DNA from: JAJYKC01 sp963823105
GTDB taxonomy: Bacteria > Acidobacteriota > Terriglobia > Bryobacterales > Bryobacteraceae
Reading direction: 5' to 3'
Assembly: GCA_963823105.1 (NCBI GenBank)
Contig: CAWGKC010000002.1
Location: 248,001-312,000 of the forward strand
Length of the DNA: 64,000 bases
Position numbers and translations under genes: made by a program. This document shows, one piece after another, positions 51,877 through 60,190 of the stretch (its first letter is position 1; each line of letters begins with the position of its first letter). The notes below the pieces were generated by a model, which saw only the letters and a list, made by a program, of their open reading frames with translations, did not search any database and was not told the origin of the DNA.

Positions 51877-54381
51877 TTGAAACACGCCCTCTTAATCTCT
51901 CTCTTCGCCGCCATGCCGCTTTTGGCGCAAGACTCCGCCGCTGCTCCCAACGCCCGCGTCGGGCCGCTTCCCGGCGGTGGCTTCCTGCTCAACAGCGGTT
52001 GGACCGTTCGGCCGGCCGGCGTACAGATTCCGCTCGACACTCTGCCCATGGCTTCGCTTGTCTCACGGGACGGACGTTTCCTGATCGTGTTGAACGGCGG
52101 CTACAATCCGCCTTCGCTCAGCGTCGTCGATCTCGCTTCGAAAAAAGAAATCTCGCGCACCAAGGTCGCCGACGCCTGGCTTGGAATGGCTCTTTCCGCC
52201 GACGGCCATCGATTGTGGGTGGGTGGAGGATCGACGTATAGCGTCTTCGAATTTACTTTCTCCGACGAAGGCGCGCTCGCCGCCACGCGCACGCTTCCGC
52301 TGCTCAACGGCAAGCCAACTTACCGCGACTTCGCCGGCGACGTCGCTCTTTCCCCCGACGGCAAGAGCCTCTACATCGGCGACGTCTTCCACGACCGCGT
52401 TCTGGTGGTGAACGTTCAAACCGGCGCCATCGACAAGCGCTATCCCACCGGCCGGCGTCCGTACAAAGTGCTTCCCGCCCCCGACGGCAAGTCGTACTTC
52501 GTCACCAGTTGGGCCGACGGAACGCTCTATCAGCACCAGGCGGACAACGGCTACCGCATGAACGCCATTCCGCTGGGAGCGCATCCGGCCGATATGGTTT
52601 GGAGCGCGCGGAAGACCGCGGCCGAGCCGGACGGCGACGAAGCGCCGGCGTGGGACGCGCGGATTTTCGTCGCCGCGGCGAACACGAACAACGTCTACGT
52701 GGTCGGCGTGAGCGGCACTTCGCTGAGCCGGCTTGAAACCATCGACGTCGCCACCACGCCCCGCCATCCCTTGGGTATGACGCCCAGCGCGCTGGCGCTG
52801 AACGCGGACGAGACCCGGCTCTTCGTCGTCTGTTCCGACGCCAACGCGGCGGCCGAAGTGAACGTCGAGGACCGCCGCAGCCGCGTGCTCGGGTTTATCC
52901 CAACCGGATGGTATCCCACGGCCGCCAGCGTTCTGAAAGACGGCACGGTGGCGATTCTGAACGGCCGGGGAGAGCGTAGTTATCCGAATCCGCAAGGCCC
53001 CAGCCCGGTGCGCCGCGCCGCGCCCTTCGAAGCCGGCAGTGGCGCCGCCCAATACGTCGCGCATATACAGACCGGGTCGGCGTCGATCGTTCCCGCTCCC
53101 GACGCGGCGCAACTGGCTCGATATACGCGCGACGTTTTGGAGCAATCGCCTTACAACGACAATCAACTCGATCAACCGGGGATTCCGGCCGGCAATCCCA
53201 TTCCGGCCGCCGCGGGCGCGTCCTCGCCCATCCAGCACGTGATCTATATTTTGAAAGAGAATCGCACTTACGACCAGGTGCTCGGCGACATCGGCAAGGG
53301 CGCAAGCGATCCGTCGTTGGAATTGTTCAATGAAAAGGTAAGCCCCAATCATCACAAGTTGGCCCGCGAATTCGTGTTGTTCGACAATTTCTACGTCAAC
53401 GCCGACGTCAGCGCCGACGGGCACAACTGGTCCGACGCCGCCATCGCCTCCGACTATGTGCAGAAAATGTGGCCCAGCACGTACGCCAAACGGCGCAACC
53501 ACTACGATTTCGAAGGGGGCGAACCCGCCGCGCTTCCCGCCGCCGGATATCTGTGGACCAACGCCGTGGCGGCGGGCGTTTCCATGCGCAATTACGGGCA
53601 CTTCGTCGTGAATGCCGCGCCGGCGCCGGCGGGCGGAGTTCAAGTGGCATCGGTTAAGGATGGCACTCTCGACGCCGTCACCAACCGCGATTACCGCGGA
53701 TTCGATCTGGATTATCCGGACGTGGACCGTGTCGGGGTTTTCGTGCGCGACCTCCGCGCTTTCGAAGAAACGAACAACATGCCGAAGCTAATCATGCTGC
53801 GCCTGGGGAACGATCATACGTACGGCTCGATGCCCGGCAAACTCAGCCCGCTTTCGTTATTCGCCGATAACGACTACGCGTTGGGGCTTCTTGTCGAGGC
53901 CGTTTCGCACAGTAAGTTCTGGGCGAGCACGGCGATCTTCGTCATCGAAGACGACGCGCAGAACGGGCCCGATCATATCGATTCCCACCGGTCGCCGGTC
54001 TTCGTCGTTTCACCCTACACTCAGCGGGGCGTCGTGGATGGCACCATGTATAACACCGCCTCCGTGCTTCGTACGCTCGAACTCATCCTCGGCATGCGTC
54101 CCATGACGCAGTTCGACGCGGCGGCCACGCCGATGTGGCGGGCGTTTTCGAGAGAACCGGTGATGACGCCCTACGACGCCGAAAAACCCCGGATCTCGCT
54201 CACCGAGCGCAATCCCGCCGCTTCGCCAAAACAGGCGCGACTGCGGAAGCCGAAACTCACCGAAGACGATTTCCGCGAAGCGGATATGGCCGACGACAAC
54301 GAACTGAACGCGCAGTTGTGGCGGGCGATTCGCGGCGGCGAGCCTCCACCGCCGGTCAGCAGCTACATCGGCGGGCGTTGA
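51877..54381 (+). CDS. Secreted YncE-like propeller fused to a phosphoesterase domain
   Basis: 834 residues with a signal peptide ('LLISLFAAMPLLAQDSAAAP'). Residues about 40-430 are propeller repeats ('NPPSLSVVDLASKKEISRTK', 'VALSPDGKSLYIGDVFHDRV', 'GMTPSALALNADETRLFVVC'). Residues about 445-780 are an alkaline-phosphatase-superfamily phosphoesterase (AcpA / phospholipase C type): 'IQHVIYILKENRTYDQVLGD', 'LFDNFYVNADVSADGHNWSD', 'TAIFVIEDDAQNGPDHIDSH' and 'PVFVVSPYTQRGVVDGTMYN'. The metal-binding Asn/Asp/His are present. Such fusions are typical of Acidobacteriota; the substrate is not known. The TTG start has a GGGAG site. Confidence 0.85.
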   Translation: MKHALLISLFAAMPLLAQDSAAAPNARVGPLPGGGFLLNSGWTVRPAGVQIPLDTLPMASLVSRDGRFLIVLNGGYNPPSLSVVDLASKKEISRTKVADAWLGMALSADGHRLWVGGGSTYSVFEFTFSDEGALAATRTLPLLNGKPTYRDFAGDVALSPDGKSLYIGDVFHDRVLVVNVQTGAIDKRYPTGRRPYKVLPAPDGKSYFVTSWADGTLYQHQADNGYRMNAIPLGAHPADMVWSARKTAAEPDGDEAPAWDARIFVAAANTNNVYVVGVSGTSLSRLETIDVATTPRHPLGMTPSALALNADETRLFVVCSDANAAAEVNVEDRRSRVLGFIPTGWYPTAASVLKDGTVAILNGRGERSYPNPQGPSPVRRAAPFEAGSGAAQYVAHIQTGSASIVPAPDAAQLARYTRDVLEQSPYNDNQLDQPGIPAGNPIPAAAGASSPIQHVIYILKENRTYDQVLGDIGKGASDPSLELFNEKVSPNHHKLAREFVLFDNFYVNADVSADGHNWSDAAIASDYVQKMWPSTYAKRRNHYDFEGGEPAALPAAGYLWTNAVAAGVSMRNYGHFVVNAAPAPAGGVQVASVKDGTLDAVTNRDYRGFDLDYPDVDRVGVFVRDLRAFEETNNMPKLIMLRLGNDHTYGSMPGKLSPLSLFADNDYALGLLVEAVSHSKFWASTAIFVIEDDAQNGPDHIDSHRSPVFVVSPYTQRGVVDGTMYNTASVLRTLELILGMRPMTQFDAAATPMWRAFSREPVMTPYDAEKPRISLTERNPAASPKQARLRKPKLTEDDFREADMADDNELNAQLWRAIRGGEPPPPVSSYIGGR

Positions 54382-54384
54382 ACC

Positions 54385-55008
54385 GTGGGCGTCGAAGCGG
54401 TGATGCGCTCCTTTCGCCGGAAGCGCATGCGGCGCTTCGAGGAGACGTTCGGCATCACGGAGAACACCACGGTGCTGGACGTCGGCGGAACGCCGCTCAA
54501 CTGGACGCTGGCCCGAGTGAGGCCGCGGCTGACCATCGTCAATATGCCGCGGGCCAGGGAGAGCGCCGGCGATTCCGTGGCCTGGGTGAGCGCGGACGGG
54601 CGCATGTTGCCCTTTCCCGACCAATCCTTCGACGTGGTGTTCAGCAATTCGGTGATCGAGCACGTCGGCGATTCGGCGAGCCAACGGCGATTCGCCGCCG
54701 AGATCGCCCGCGTCGGCCGCGGCTATTGGGTGCAGACGCCGAACCGCCGGTTTCCCGTGGAGCCGCACCTGCTGATGCCCTTCCTTCACTTCCTGCCGGG
54801 ACCGTGGCAGGCTGCGATCATCCGGCGATTTTCGATTTGGGAGTTATTGGCGAGACCGGACAGGGACCAGAAGGACTTCTACATCGAGCACTACCTGCGG
54901 GACGTCCGCCTCCTCGACGCGCGCGCGTTGCGGGCTTTGTTCCCCGACGGGCGCCTGATCCGCGAACGGGTGGGAGGACTGACCAAATCCTTGATAGCGG
55001 TGAAATGA
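54385..55008 (+). CDS. Class I SAM-dependent methyltransferase
   Basis: About 207 residues. SAM-binding motif 'TVLDVGGTPLNWTLARVRP', acidic loop 'VNMPRA', 'ADGRMLPFPDQSFDVVFSNS' and 'VIEHVGDSASQRRFAAEIAR', then 'WVQTPNRRFPVEPHLLMPFL'. Typical of small methyltransferases acting on lipids, glycans or quinones, without a clue to the acceptor. GTG at 54385 (3 bases after the phosphoesterase stop) or ATG 54403 may be the start. Confidence 0.85.
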   Translation: MGVEAVMRSFRRKRMRRFEETFGITENTTVLDVGGTPLNWTLARVRPRLTIVNMPRARESAGDSVAWVSADGRMLPFPDQSFDVVFSNSVIEHVGDSASQRRFAAEIARVGRGYWVQTPNRRFPVEPHLLMPFLHFLPGPWQAAIIRRFSIWELLARPDRDQKDFYIEHYLRDVRLLDARALRALFPDGRLIRERVGGLTKSLIAVK

Positions 55009-55012
55009 CGAG

Positions 55013-55038
55013 CGGGGACCGGCGGCCGGCCGGCCCCC
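55013..55038. terminator. GC-rich hairpin between convergent genes
   Basis: GGGG-(A)-CCGGC pairs with GCCGGCCCC across a short loop, between the methyltransferase stop (55008) and the SYLF stop (55049). It could serve both genes. No long T-run is present. Confidence 0.45.
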
Positions 55039-55048
55039 AAAGTAGCGG

Positions 55049-55726
55049 CTAACTGGTTCTCTTGCTGGAATACTTGGTCAGCTTCGTGGTAAGAGAGCGT
55101 CCAACGGCGGGCGTCCTCTCCTTACCCTCGGCAAGCTCGGTATTCGTCACATCCTTGCCGTAAAGTTGCTTGTTCGTCTCCTCGTCGGGCCGCAGCGTCG
55201 CGCCGTTGAGCGCGATGCCGGCGAAGACGCCGCGCGCACGGGACCAGCTCAGGATCTCTGCATGCATCAAGGGGTCCGTTTCCGCCGCGGACGTCCGTCC
55301 CACCGGGCCGGCCGCAACCGAAGCGTCGGCGCCCAATGTAAATTTGTCCTTCAGCAGCTTACCCATTCCGCCCTCGTTCATCACGAGCATCACGACGTCC
55401 GTTTCGGAGGCGCCGATCTGGAATCCGAAGCTCCCGCCTTCCATCTTCACCGCGGCGGGCGCGGTCCACCCGCGGCCGTGCGGTCCGCGGCAAGAGAAAA
55501 ATCCCCGGCCGTATTTGCCGCCCACGATGAATGCCGCTTTCTTCACGCCAGGTACGACGACCACGCATTGGGACCGGTCGAGCAGTTCCTGGGGGATGCC
55601 CTTATCGGGAGTGTCCATAATCTCGGAAATTACCGTTGCCGATTCCGCCAAACGCTTTGGGGCGTCGTCGGCCGCCATCGCCAGCACCGTGCCCAACAGC
55701 AAACTCGTCGCTATTTTAATTTTCAT
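55049..55726 (-). CDS. SYLF (Ysc84-like) lipid-binding protein
   Basis: 225 residues from the ATG at 55726, which has a GAGGAGAAGG site. Signal peptide 'IKIATSLLLGTVLAMAADD'; then the SYLF domain: 'GIPQELLDRSQCVVVVPGVK', 'AAFIVGGKYGRGFFSCRGPH', 'SFGFQIGASETDVVMLVMNE', 'GADASVAAGPVGRTSAAETD' and 'ARGVFAGIALNGATLRPDEE'. SYLF domains bind phosphoinositides in eukaryotes; bacterial secreted members are common in Acidobacteriota and of unknown role. Divergent from the next gene with 58 bases between starts. Confidence 0.9.
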   Translation of the reverse strand: MKIKIATSLLLGTVLAMAADDAPKRLAESATVISEIMDTPDKGIPQELLDRSQCVVVVPGVKKAAFIVGGKYGRGFFSCRGPHGRGWTAPAAVKMEGGSFGFQIGASETDVVMLVMNEGGMGKLLKDKFTLGADASVAAGPVGRTSAAETDPLMHAEILSWSRARGVFAGIALNGATLRPDEETNKQLYGKDVTNTELAEGKERTPAVGRSLTTKLTKYSSKRTS

Positions 55727-55784
55727 CACAACCTTCTCCTCGCTAAATAGATTAGCAACCGCTTCACTTCTACTATTATGAGAC

Positions 55785-56339
55785 TTGATTCCCGCCATTC
55801 TGTTTCTCTTTATGGCCGCGACGGCCACCGGCGACGGCCTGGCGAAAGCCGTGCAGGCTAAATTGCAGCGGATGCAGGCGGGCGGGATACCGCGGGGCGG
55901 CTCGGTATACTTTTCCACCGCGGAACTAAATGCTTATGTAATCAGCAAGATACCAGATTACGCACCTCGCGGGGTGCGTGCCACAAAGCTCGAGTTGAGG
56001 CAGGGGGGCGCGACCGGGACGGCTCTGATCGACTTTCTGCAACTCAGGCATGCCGCCGGTGTCGAGTCAAGCTGGATCGTCACACAATTGATCCATGGCG
56101 AACGGCCGGTGCGCGTGTCCGTTCACGTTCAATCCGCCCATGGCTGGGCGACCGTCTTCGCCGATCGAGTCGAAATCTCCGGCGCGGCCGTGTCCGGAGT
56201 TCCGCTCGACTTTCTCATCGACGCCTTCTTTCGTCCGCTGTTCCCGGACGCCAAAATCGACGTGCCGTTCCGCTTGCGCTATGGCGTCGACCGGATCTCC
56301 ATCTCGCCGTCGGGAATTGCGTGTTTCATGACGAGATGA
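55785..56339 (+). CDS. Exported protein of unknown function
   Basis: 184 residues, TTG start. A short signal peptide 'IPAILFLFMAATATGDG'; then 'LAKAVQAKLQRMQAGGIPRG' and 'SVYFSTAELNAYVISKIPDY', followed by beta strands ('ATKLELRQGGATGTALIDFL', 'VRVSVHVQSAHGWATVFADR'), ending 'LRYGVDRISISPSGI'. The body resembles the lipid-binding, LEA- or BPI-like beta domains seen in acidobacterial proteins, but I cannot name a family. It shares the short promoter region with the SYLF gene. Confidence 0.75.
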   Translation: MIPAILFLFMAATATGDGLAKAVQAKLQRMQAGGIPRGGSVYFSTAELNAYVISKIPDYAPRGVRATKLELRQGGATGTALIDFLQLRHAAGVESSWIVTQLIHGERPVRVSVHVQSAHGWATVFADRVEISGAAVSGVPLDFLIDAFFRPLFPDAKIDVPFRLRYGVDRISISPSGIACFMTR

Positions 56340-56360
56340 AGGCGTGGGATCGGGCGGGAC

Positions 56361-56390
56361 TCCGGGCGCCGTTATACGTCGGCGCCCGGA
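56361..56390. terminator. Perfect 10-bp hairpin between convergent genes
   Basis: TCCGGGCGCC (56361-56370) and GGCGCCCGGA (56381-56390) flank the loop GTTATACGTC. It sits 21 bases after the plus-strand gene stop and 13 bases after the minus-strand gene stop, so probably a two-way terminator; no T-run. Confidence 0.55.
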
Positions 56391-56403
56391 TGGGTCGGGA
56401 CGG

Positions 56404-58335
56404 CTACGGTTGCTGGGAGAAGTTGAACATCTCCATCAGGTCGCCGATGGCGGGACTGTTCGAGGGCACGTAGGGATTCCCGGCGCTGGGCACGGGATTG
56501 GGTAGATTGTCGCGGCTGCGGTTCGTCACCGGCGCCAGGTTCCAGTTTTTCTCGATGAACTTCAGGATCGAGACGTGATCGTAGTATTGATGAACCACTT
56601 TTCCGCCTTTGGAGTAATTCGACACCACGATGAGAGGGACACGCGTCCCGTCGCCGAAGAAATCGAGCGGCTGAACGTACCCGGAATCGTAATAGCCGCC
56701 GCCTTCGTCCACCGTAATCAGCACGGCGGTCGTCGCGGCTTGTTGCGGGTTGGAATTCAGCGTAGTCAAGACCTTGCGAACGAAGCCCTCGAACAGATCG
56801 AGTTTCGAGGAAGACGGATGGCCGTCCAAAAACCCGTCCGGCTTTACAAACGAGACGGCCGGCAAGGTTCCATTCGTTAAATCCGCGTACAGTCCGTTCG
56901 GACCGGTGACATCGACGAGATGCGCCGTTCGCACGGCTTGGTTGGTCATGATCGAGGTCGCATAGGCGAAGGGGTTGCAGATGTTGCAGTATACGTTGTA
57001 AGGGTTGTTGAAATTCGGATCGGTAAGATACAAATTCCAATCTTCCCCGTAATACTTCCAGGAAACCCCCTTCTCCAACATTTCGTCTCCGATGGTCCGC
57101 ACCGAAGATGGAGGGATGGTGAATTCGGAGGTATTCACGGTGCCGTCGCCATAGTAGCCGGGGTTATAGTTGTTCAGGAGATAGTAAGTGTTGGCGGCGC
57201 AGCGGGAGGCGGGCTTGTAAGGCAGCGCCGACAGATAGGAGAGAACGGGTCCCACGCCGGGCTGAGACGGGTCCGCACAGTTACTGTAAGTACCGCCGGA
57301 GTAACCGTCTTGGGTGTACCAGTTATTGGTTGACAGCGCGGGATTCGGGTTCTCGATCTCGTTGGAGGGCGGGGTCAACGCGTTCCCCTTACCGTCGCTA
57401 TACCAAACGGCGTCGCCGGTTCCGATGGCCACGTGGTTGGCGCCGGTGCCGCCCATGATCGCTTGATGGTAATTGTCGCTCAAGGCGAATGTGTGCGCCA
57501 GCGCGTTCAGATAGGGCGCATCGCCGTTCTGAACGTTGAAGAAGGACATTGAAGTGGCGCCTTCGTGCGTGGTTTCGTCGTTGAACGGAACGGGGCGCGG
57601 CTTGCCGTTCGATCCGGCTCCGATGGTGATCTCTACCCACGGGAAAAGGTCGGCGAGACAGCCGGAGGGGTTGGCCGAAGAAGCTTGGCCGGCGCCGCAA
57701 TCCAACTGCTGCCACATCTGGTAAAAACGATGCACCGGGCTCGACGCGTAGTCGTCGTAGCCGATGGAGGGAGTCAATTGGAACGGGCCGTCCGGCAGCG
57801 CCGAATAGTTCAGGACGCGCGTATCCACCACGTCGTTCGGCTCCCCGGTGGCGCCCGTTATTAGACGCCCCAGATCCTGCTTCAGCAAGCCGTGTTCGTT
57901 TTCCGCCGCTACGGTGAGGGTCTGAAACGGCGCCGGATGGGTGTCGCTGGGATAAGACGGAGCGCCGCCCGTGTTCTCCGGGGGCAAGGTGGTGAACGCC
58001 GTCTTCATTCCGGGCGTAAGAAGGTATCCTTGCGTCGAGGTATCGACGGCCCGATACTGCGCCGCCATAGCGAAATTCGGTCCCGGGGTTCCGTCGGCGT
58101 TCACGATGCCTTTCGACAACAGATTCTCCACCGTCTGGCCGGTGGCCGGCTTGTAAGTGGCAAAAACGTTATCGAAGGTACGGTTCTCCCCGATGATTAC
58201 AATTACGTGTTGAATCGGGGTCGCGGTCCCCGCGTTGGACTGGGCGAGAAGCGGCGCGGCATTCCACTGCAGCAGCACCGGCATCATGGCCGGATAGATT
58301 AACCATCGCTTTGTTGCAAACCAATTCAATGACAC
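56404..58335 (-). CDS. Secreted phosphoesterase (AcpA / phospholipase C type)
   Basis: 643 residues. The GTG start at 58335 follows AAAGGAGAGG. Signal peptide ending 'QWNAAPLLAQ'. The phosphoesterase domain has 'PIQHVIVIIGENRTFDNVFA', 'YLNALAHTFALSDNYHQAIM', 'GTGANHVAIGTGDAVWYSDG', 'TAVLITVDEGGGYYDSGYVQ' and 'RVPLIVVSNYSKGGKVVHQY'. The Glu-Asn-Arg-Thr motif holds the first metal ligand. It is related to the C-terminal domain of the 834-residue protein but has no propeller. A 17-base palindrome lies 25 bases before the start. Confidence 0.88.
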   Translation of the reverse strand: MSLNWFATKRWLIYPAMMPVLLQWNAAPLLAQSNAGTATPIQHVIVIIGENRTFDNVFATYKPATGQTVENLLSKGIVNADGTPGPNFAMAAQYRAVDTSTQGYLLTPGMKTAFTTLPPENTGGAPSYPSDTHPAPFQTLTVAAENEHGLLKQDLGRLITGATGEPNDVVDTRVLNYSALPDGPFQLTPSIGYDDYASSPVHRFYQMWQQLDCGAGQASSANPSGCLADLFPWVEITIGAGSNGKPRPVPFNDETTHEGATSMSFFNVQNGDAPYLNALAHTFALSDNYHQAIMGGTGANHVAIGTGDAVWYSDGKGNALTPPSNEIENPNPALSTNNWYTQDGYSGGTYSNCADPSQPGVGPVLSYLSALPYKPASRCAANTYYLLNNYNPGYYGDGTVNTSEFTIPPSSVRTIGDEMLEKGVSWKYYGEDWNLYLTDPNFNNPYNVYCNICNPFAYATSIMTNQAVRTAHLVDVTGPNGLYADLTNGTLPAVSFVKPDGFLDGHPSSSKLDLFEGFVRKVLTTLNSNPQQAATTAVLITVDEGGGYYDSGYVQPLDFFGDGTRVPLIVVSNYSKGGKVVHQYYDHVSILKFIEKNWNLAPVTNRSRDNLPNPVPSAGNPYVPSNSPAIGDLMEMFNFSQQP

Positions 58336-58359
58336 AAATGCCTCTCCTTTTCGAGTGAC

Positions 58360-58376
58360 TTGGTAGTAACTACCAA
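58360..58376. promoter_or_regulatory. 17-base palindrome, probable operator
   Basis: TTGGTAGT-A-ACTACCAA is a perfect inverted repeat of 8-base arms about one base, located 25-41 bases upstream of the phosphoesterase GTG. Position and symmetry fit a binding site for a dimeric repressor (TetR, MarR or GntR style). No regulator gene is adjacent. Confidence 0.5.
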
Positions 58377-58752
58377 TTCAATCTACTCAGCGAAAGTTAA
58401 GCGAAAATGAAAACCGGCCAAGGGAGAATCCGCGAAAGCGGGATGACACTGGGGCCCGGCTGCGAGGTCGTCGTTGATCCAATGTTCCGTAGCCTTGGGC
58501 TTTATTCGGACACTCTCCCACTTCTTCCGTTCCGGCGGCACGACAGGCCATTCGGCCTCGGAGCGTAGAAAGTTCGCGCCTTCGCCAACGCGCGGCGTCT
58601 TTCGCTCGTCGTCGTCATCAATACTTCCCCCCTCGCCGAGGTTTCTCCGTTTGCCTACGAGACCGGCGGTCGACACGGGGTTCCCTTCCTCGCCATCAGA
58701 ATGTGAAACTGAAAGGGTCTCTGAAAGAAGGTACCCGGTGCTATAGAATGAA
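58377..58752. other. Intergenic region, 375 bases
   Basis: It must contain the start of the HigB-like transcript and perhaps the phosphoesterase promoter. Both strands have open frames of about 90 codons (58474-58746 plus, 58383-58676 minus), but neither has an SD or a domain, and their composition looks like noise. I see no terminator or tRNA. Confidence 0.4.
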
Positions 58753-59136
58753 GTGTTGGGCGCTGTGCGAATCTTTAAGTCCAGGTGGTTTCAACGATTT
58801 GCGCTGAAAGAAGGAATTGGGGAGGCGGTTTTGCGCGAGGTCATCGCGCGGGCTGAAAAGGGCCAAGTCGACGCGACTCTTGGTGGCGAGATTATCAAAC
58901 AGCGGATCGCTAGGCCGGGGCAGGGCCGATCGAAAGGCTACCGGGCCATCATCGTTTTCCGGCGCGGAGTCAAGGCATTCTTCTTGTACGGGTTCTCCAA
59001 AAGCCAGAGGGCGAATATCGACAATGAAGAACGGGAACAGTTTAAGGAGGCCGCGAAGCACGTTCTGGCTTTGACCGAGGAGCAACTGGCGGAGTTGTTG
59101 AAGAGGGGCGATTTTGTAGAGGTGAAATGCGAATGA
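58753..59136 (+). CDS. RelE/HigB-like toxin
   Basis: 127 residues, GTG start. 'FKSRWFQRFALKEGIGEAVL' then 'AEKGQVDATLGGEIIKQRIA', 'GQGRSKGYRAIIVFRRGVKA' and 'FFLYGFSKSQRANIDNEERE'. This is the PF06296-type RelE-superfamily toxin of the HigB2 kind, a ribosome-dependent mRNA cutter. The conserved 'GFSKSxRxNI' motif is intact. The toxin precedes its antitoxin, the HigBA order. The stop overlaps the antitoxin ATG (ATGA at 59133-59136). Confidence 0.87.
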   Translation: MLGAVRIFKSRWFQRFALKEGIGEAVLREVIARAEKGQVDATLGGEIIKQRIARPGQGRSKGYRAIIVFRRGVKAFFLYGFSKSQRANIDNEEREQFKEAAKHVLALTEEQLAELLKRGDFVEVKCE

Positions 59137-59450
59137 GCAAGAAGTATCGAAGCGATGCGATGGCGGCCATCCATGAAACCATGGAGGCCCTGCACGGTGT
59201 GGGGGCTGTCGACAAACGGACGATGCGGCATTTCGACGACGCCTGCCTCACGCCGATCCGTCCGTTGAAGCCCAAAGAGATCAAGGCGATACGGGAGAAG
59301 GAACACGTCAGCCAAACGGTTTTCGCGAACTACCTGAACGTCACCAGTAGCCTTGTCAGCAAGTGGGAGCGCGGCGAAAAGCGGCCTTCCGGAGCCTCGC
59401 TCAAACTGTTATCGCTGGTCGAGAAGAACGGGCTTGCCGGCGTTGCATAG
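59133..59450 (+). CDS. HigA-like helix-turn-helix antitoxin
   Basis: 105 residues from ATG 59133 (59127 also possible). 'KYRSDAMAAIHETMEALHGV' then an HTH_3: 'IKAIREKEHVSQTVFANYLN', 'VTSSLVSKWERGEKRPSGAS'. The N-terminal part with the toxin-wrapping segment 'TMRHFDDACLTPIRPLK' is typical of the NadS/HigA2 group. It represses the pair's own promoter in known systems. Confidence 0.88.
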   Translation: MSKKYRSDAMAAIHETMEALHGVGAVDKRTMRHFDDACLTPIRPLKPKEIKAIREKEHVSQTVFANYLNVTSSLVSKWERGEKRPSGASLKLLSLVEKNGLAGVA

Positions 59451-59514
59451 ACGCATCACCCCGCGATCGCCTGCGGGAAATCTATGGGGGTCCTAGCGGT
59501 GCCCACTCCTCGCC

Positions 59515-60075
59515 CTATTCTTCCCGTTCCCGTGGCGACGCAAAGCCGATGCGACGCTTCGGATGTTCCGGAGCCGGCTCAAGGAGCCGCTGGATGCAGT
59601 CGTAAATCTCTTGGATGTGTGCGCCGTGTTCCCGTTGGGTGCGCTCGACATCCTCCAGTTTTCGAGCCAAGTCCTTGTGGGTGGCCAGATACTCTCGTAA
59701 GCGAATAAACGCCCGGACGATCAGAATGTTCAACTCGACTGCGCGTTTACTCGTGAGGACTGACGAAAGCATCGCCACGCCATGCTCGGTGAAGGCGTAC
59801 GGCGGGCGGCGGAGTCCCATCTTTGCCCGTGGATTGGAGGTCACAATTTGCGACCTCCAATTTTCCAACTCCTCGCCGTTCAGTTGAAACATGAAATCCG
59901 CCGGGAATCGGCCGAGGTTGCGGCGCACCGCTTGGTTGAGGACTTTGGTCGGCGCCCGATATAGCTCGGCCAGATCGCTGTCGAGCATGACCTTGTAGCC
60001 CCGGATGAGGTAGATCTTGTGTTCAATGAATTCGACCGGGATTACGTGTACCGCTGTCGATGGTTTCTTGGTCAT
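59515..60075 (-). CDS. ORF6N domain protein
   Basis: 186 residues. ORF6N domain: 'VIPVEFIEHKIYLIRGYKVM', 'LDSDLAELYRAPTKVLNQAV', 'RRNLGRFPADFMFQLNGEEL' and 'YAFTEHGVAMLSSVLTSKRA', then a coiled coil. ORF6N is a DNA-binding domain of phage and mobile-element origin (KilA-N/Bro class), often found in bacterial genomes next to toxin-antitoxin genes. No phage genes are present around it. Convergent with the antitoxin gene. Confidence 0.9.
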   Translation of the reverse strand: MTKKPSTAVHVIPVEFIEHKIYLIRGYKVMLDSDLAELYRAPTKVLNQAVRRNLGRFPADFMFQLNGEELENWRSQIVTSNPRAKMGLRRPPYAFTEHGVAMLSSVLTSKRAVELNILIVRAFIRLREYLATHKDLARKLEDVERTQREHGAHIQEIYDCIQRLLEPAPEHPKRRIGFASPREREE

Positions 60076-60190
60076 TGTCTCCGTGTATGATTTGGGGGTA
60101 TGGATAGAAGCGTAACATCACCCGCTTCCACCTGGCGTCATCCAGCGGGATGTCGTCCTGCCTCCGGTCGCGACGTGCCGCCGGCGGGCG

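Noticed and set aside
58383..58746. Open frames of about 90 codons on both strands
   Set aside because: No SD, low-complexity composition, and both strands equally open, as expected for GC-rich non-coding DNA.
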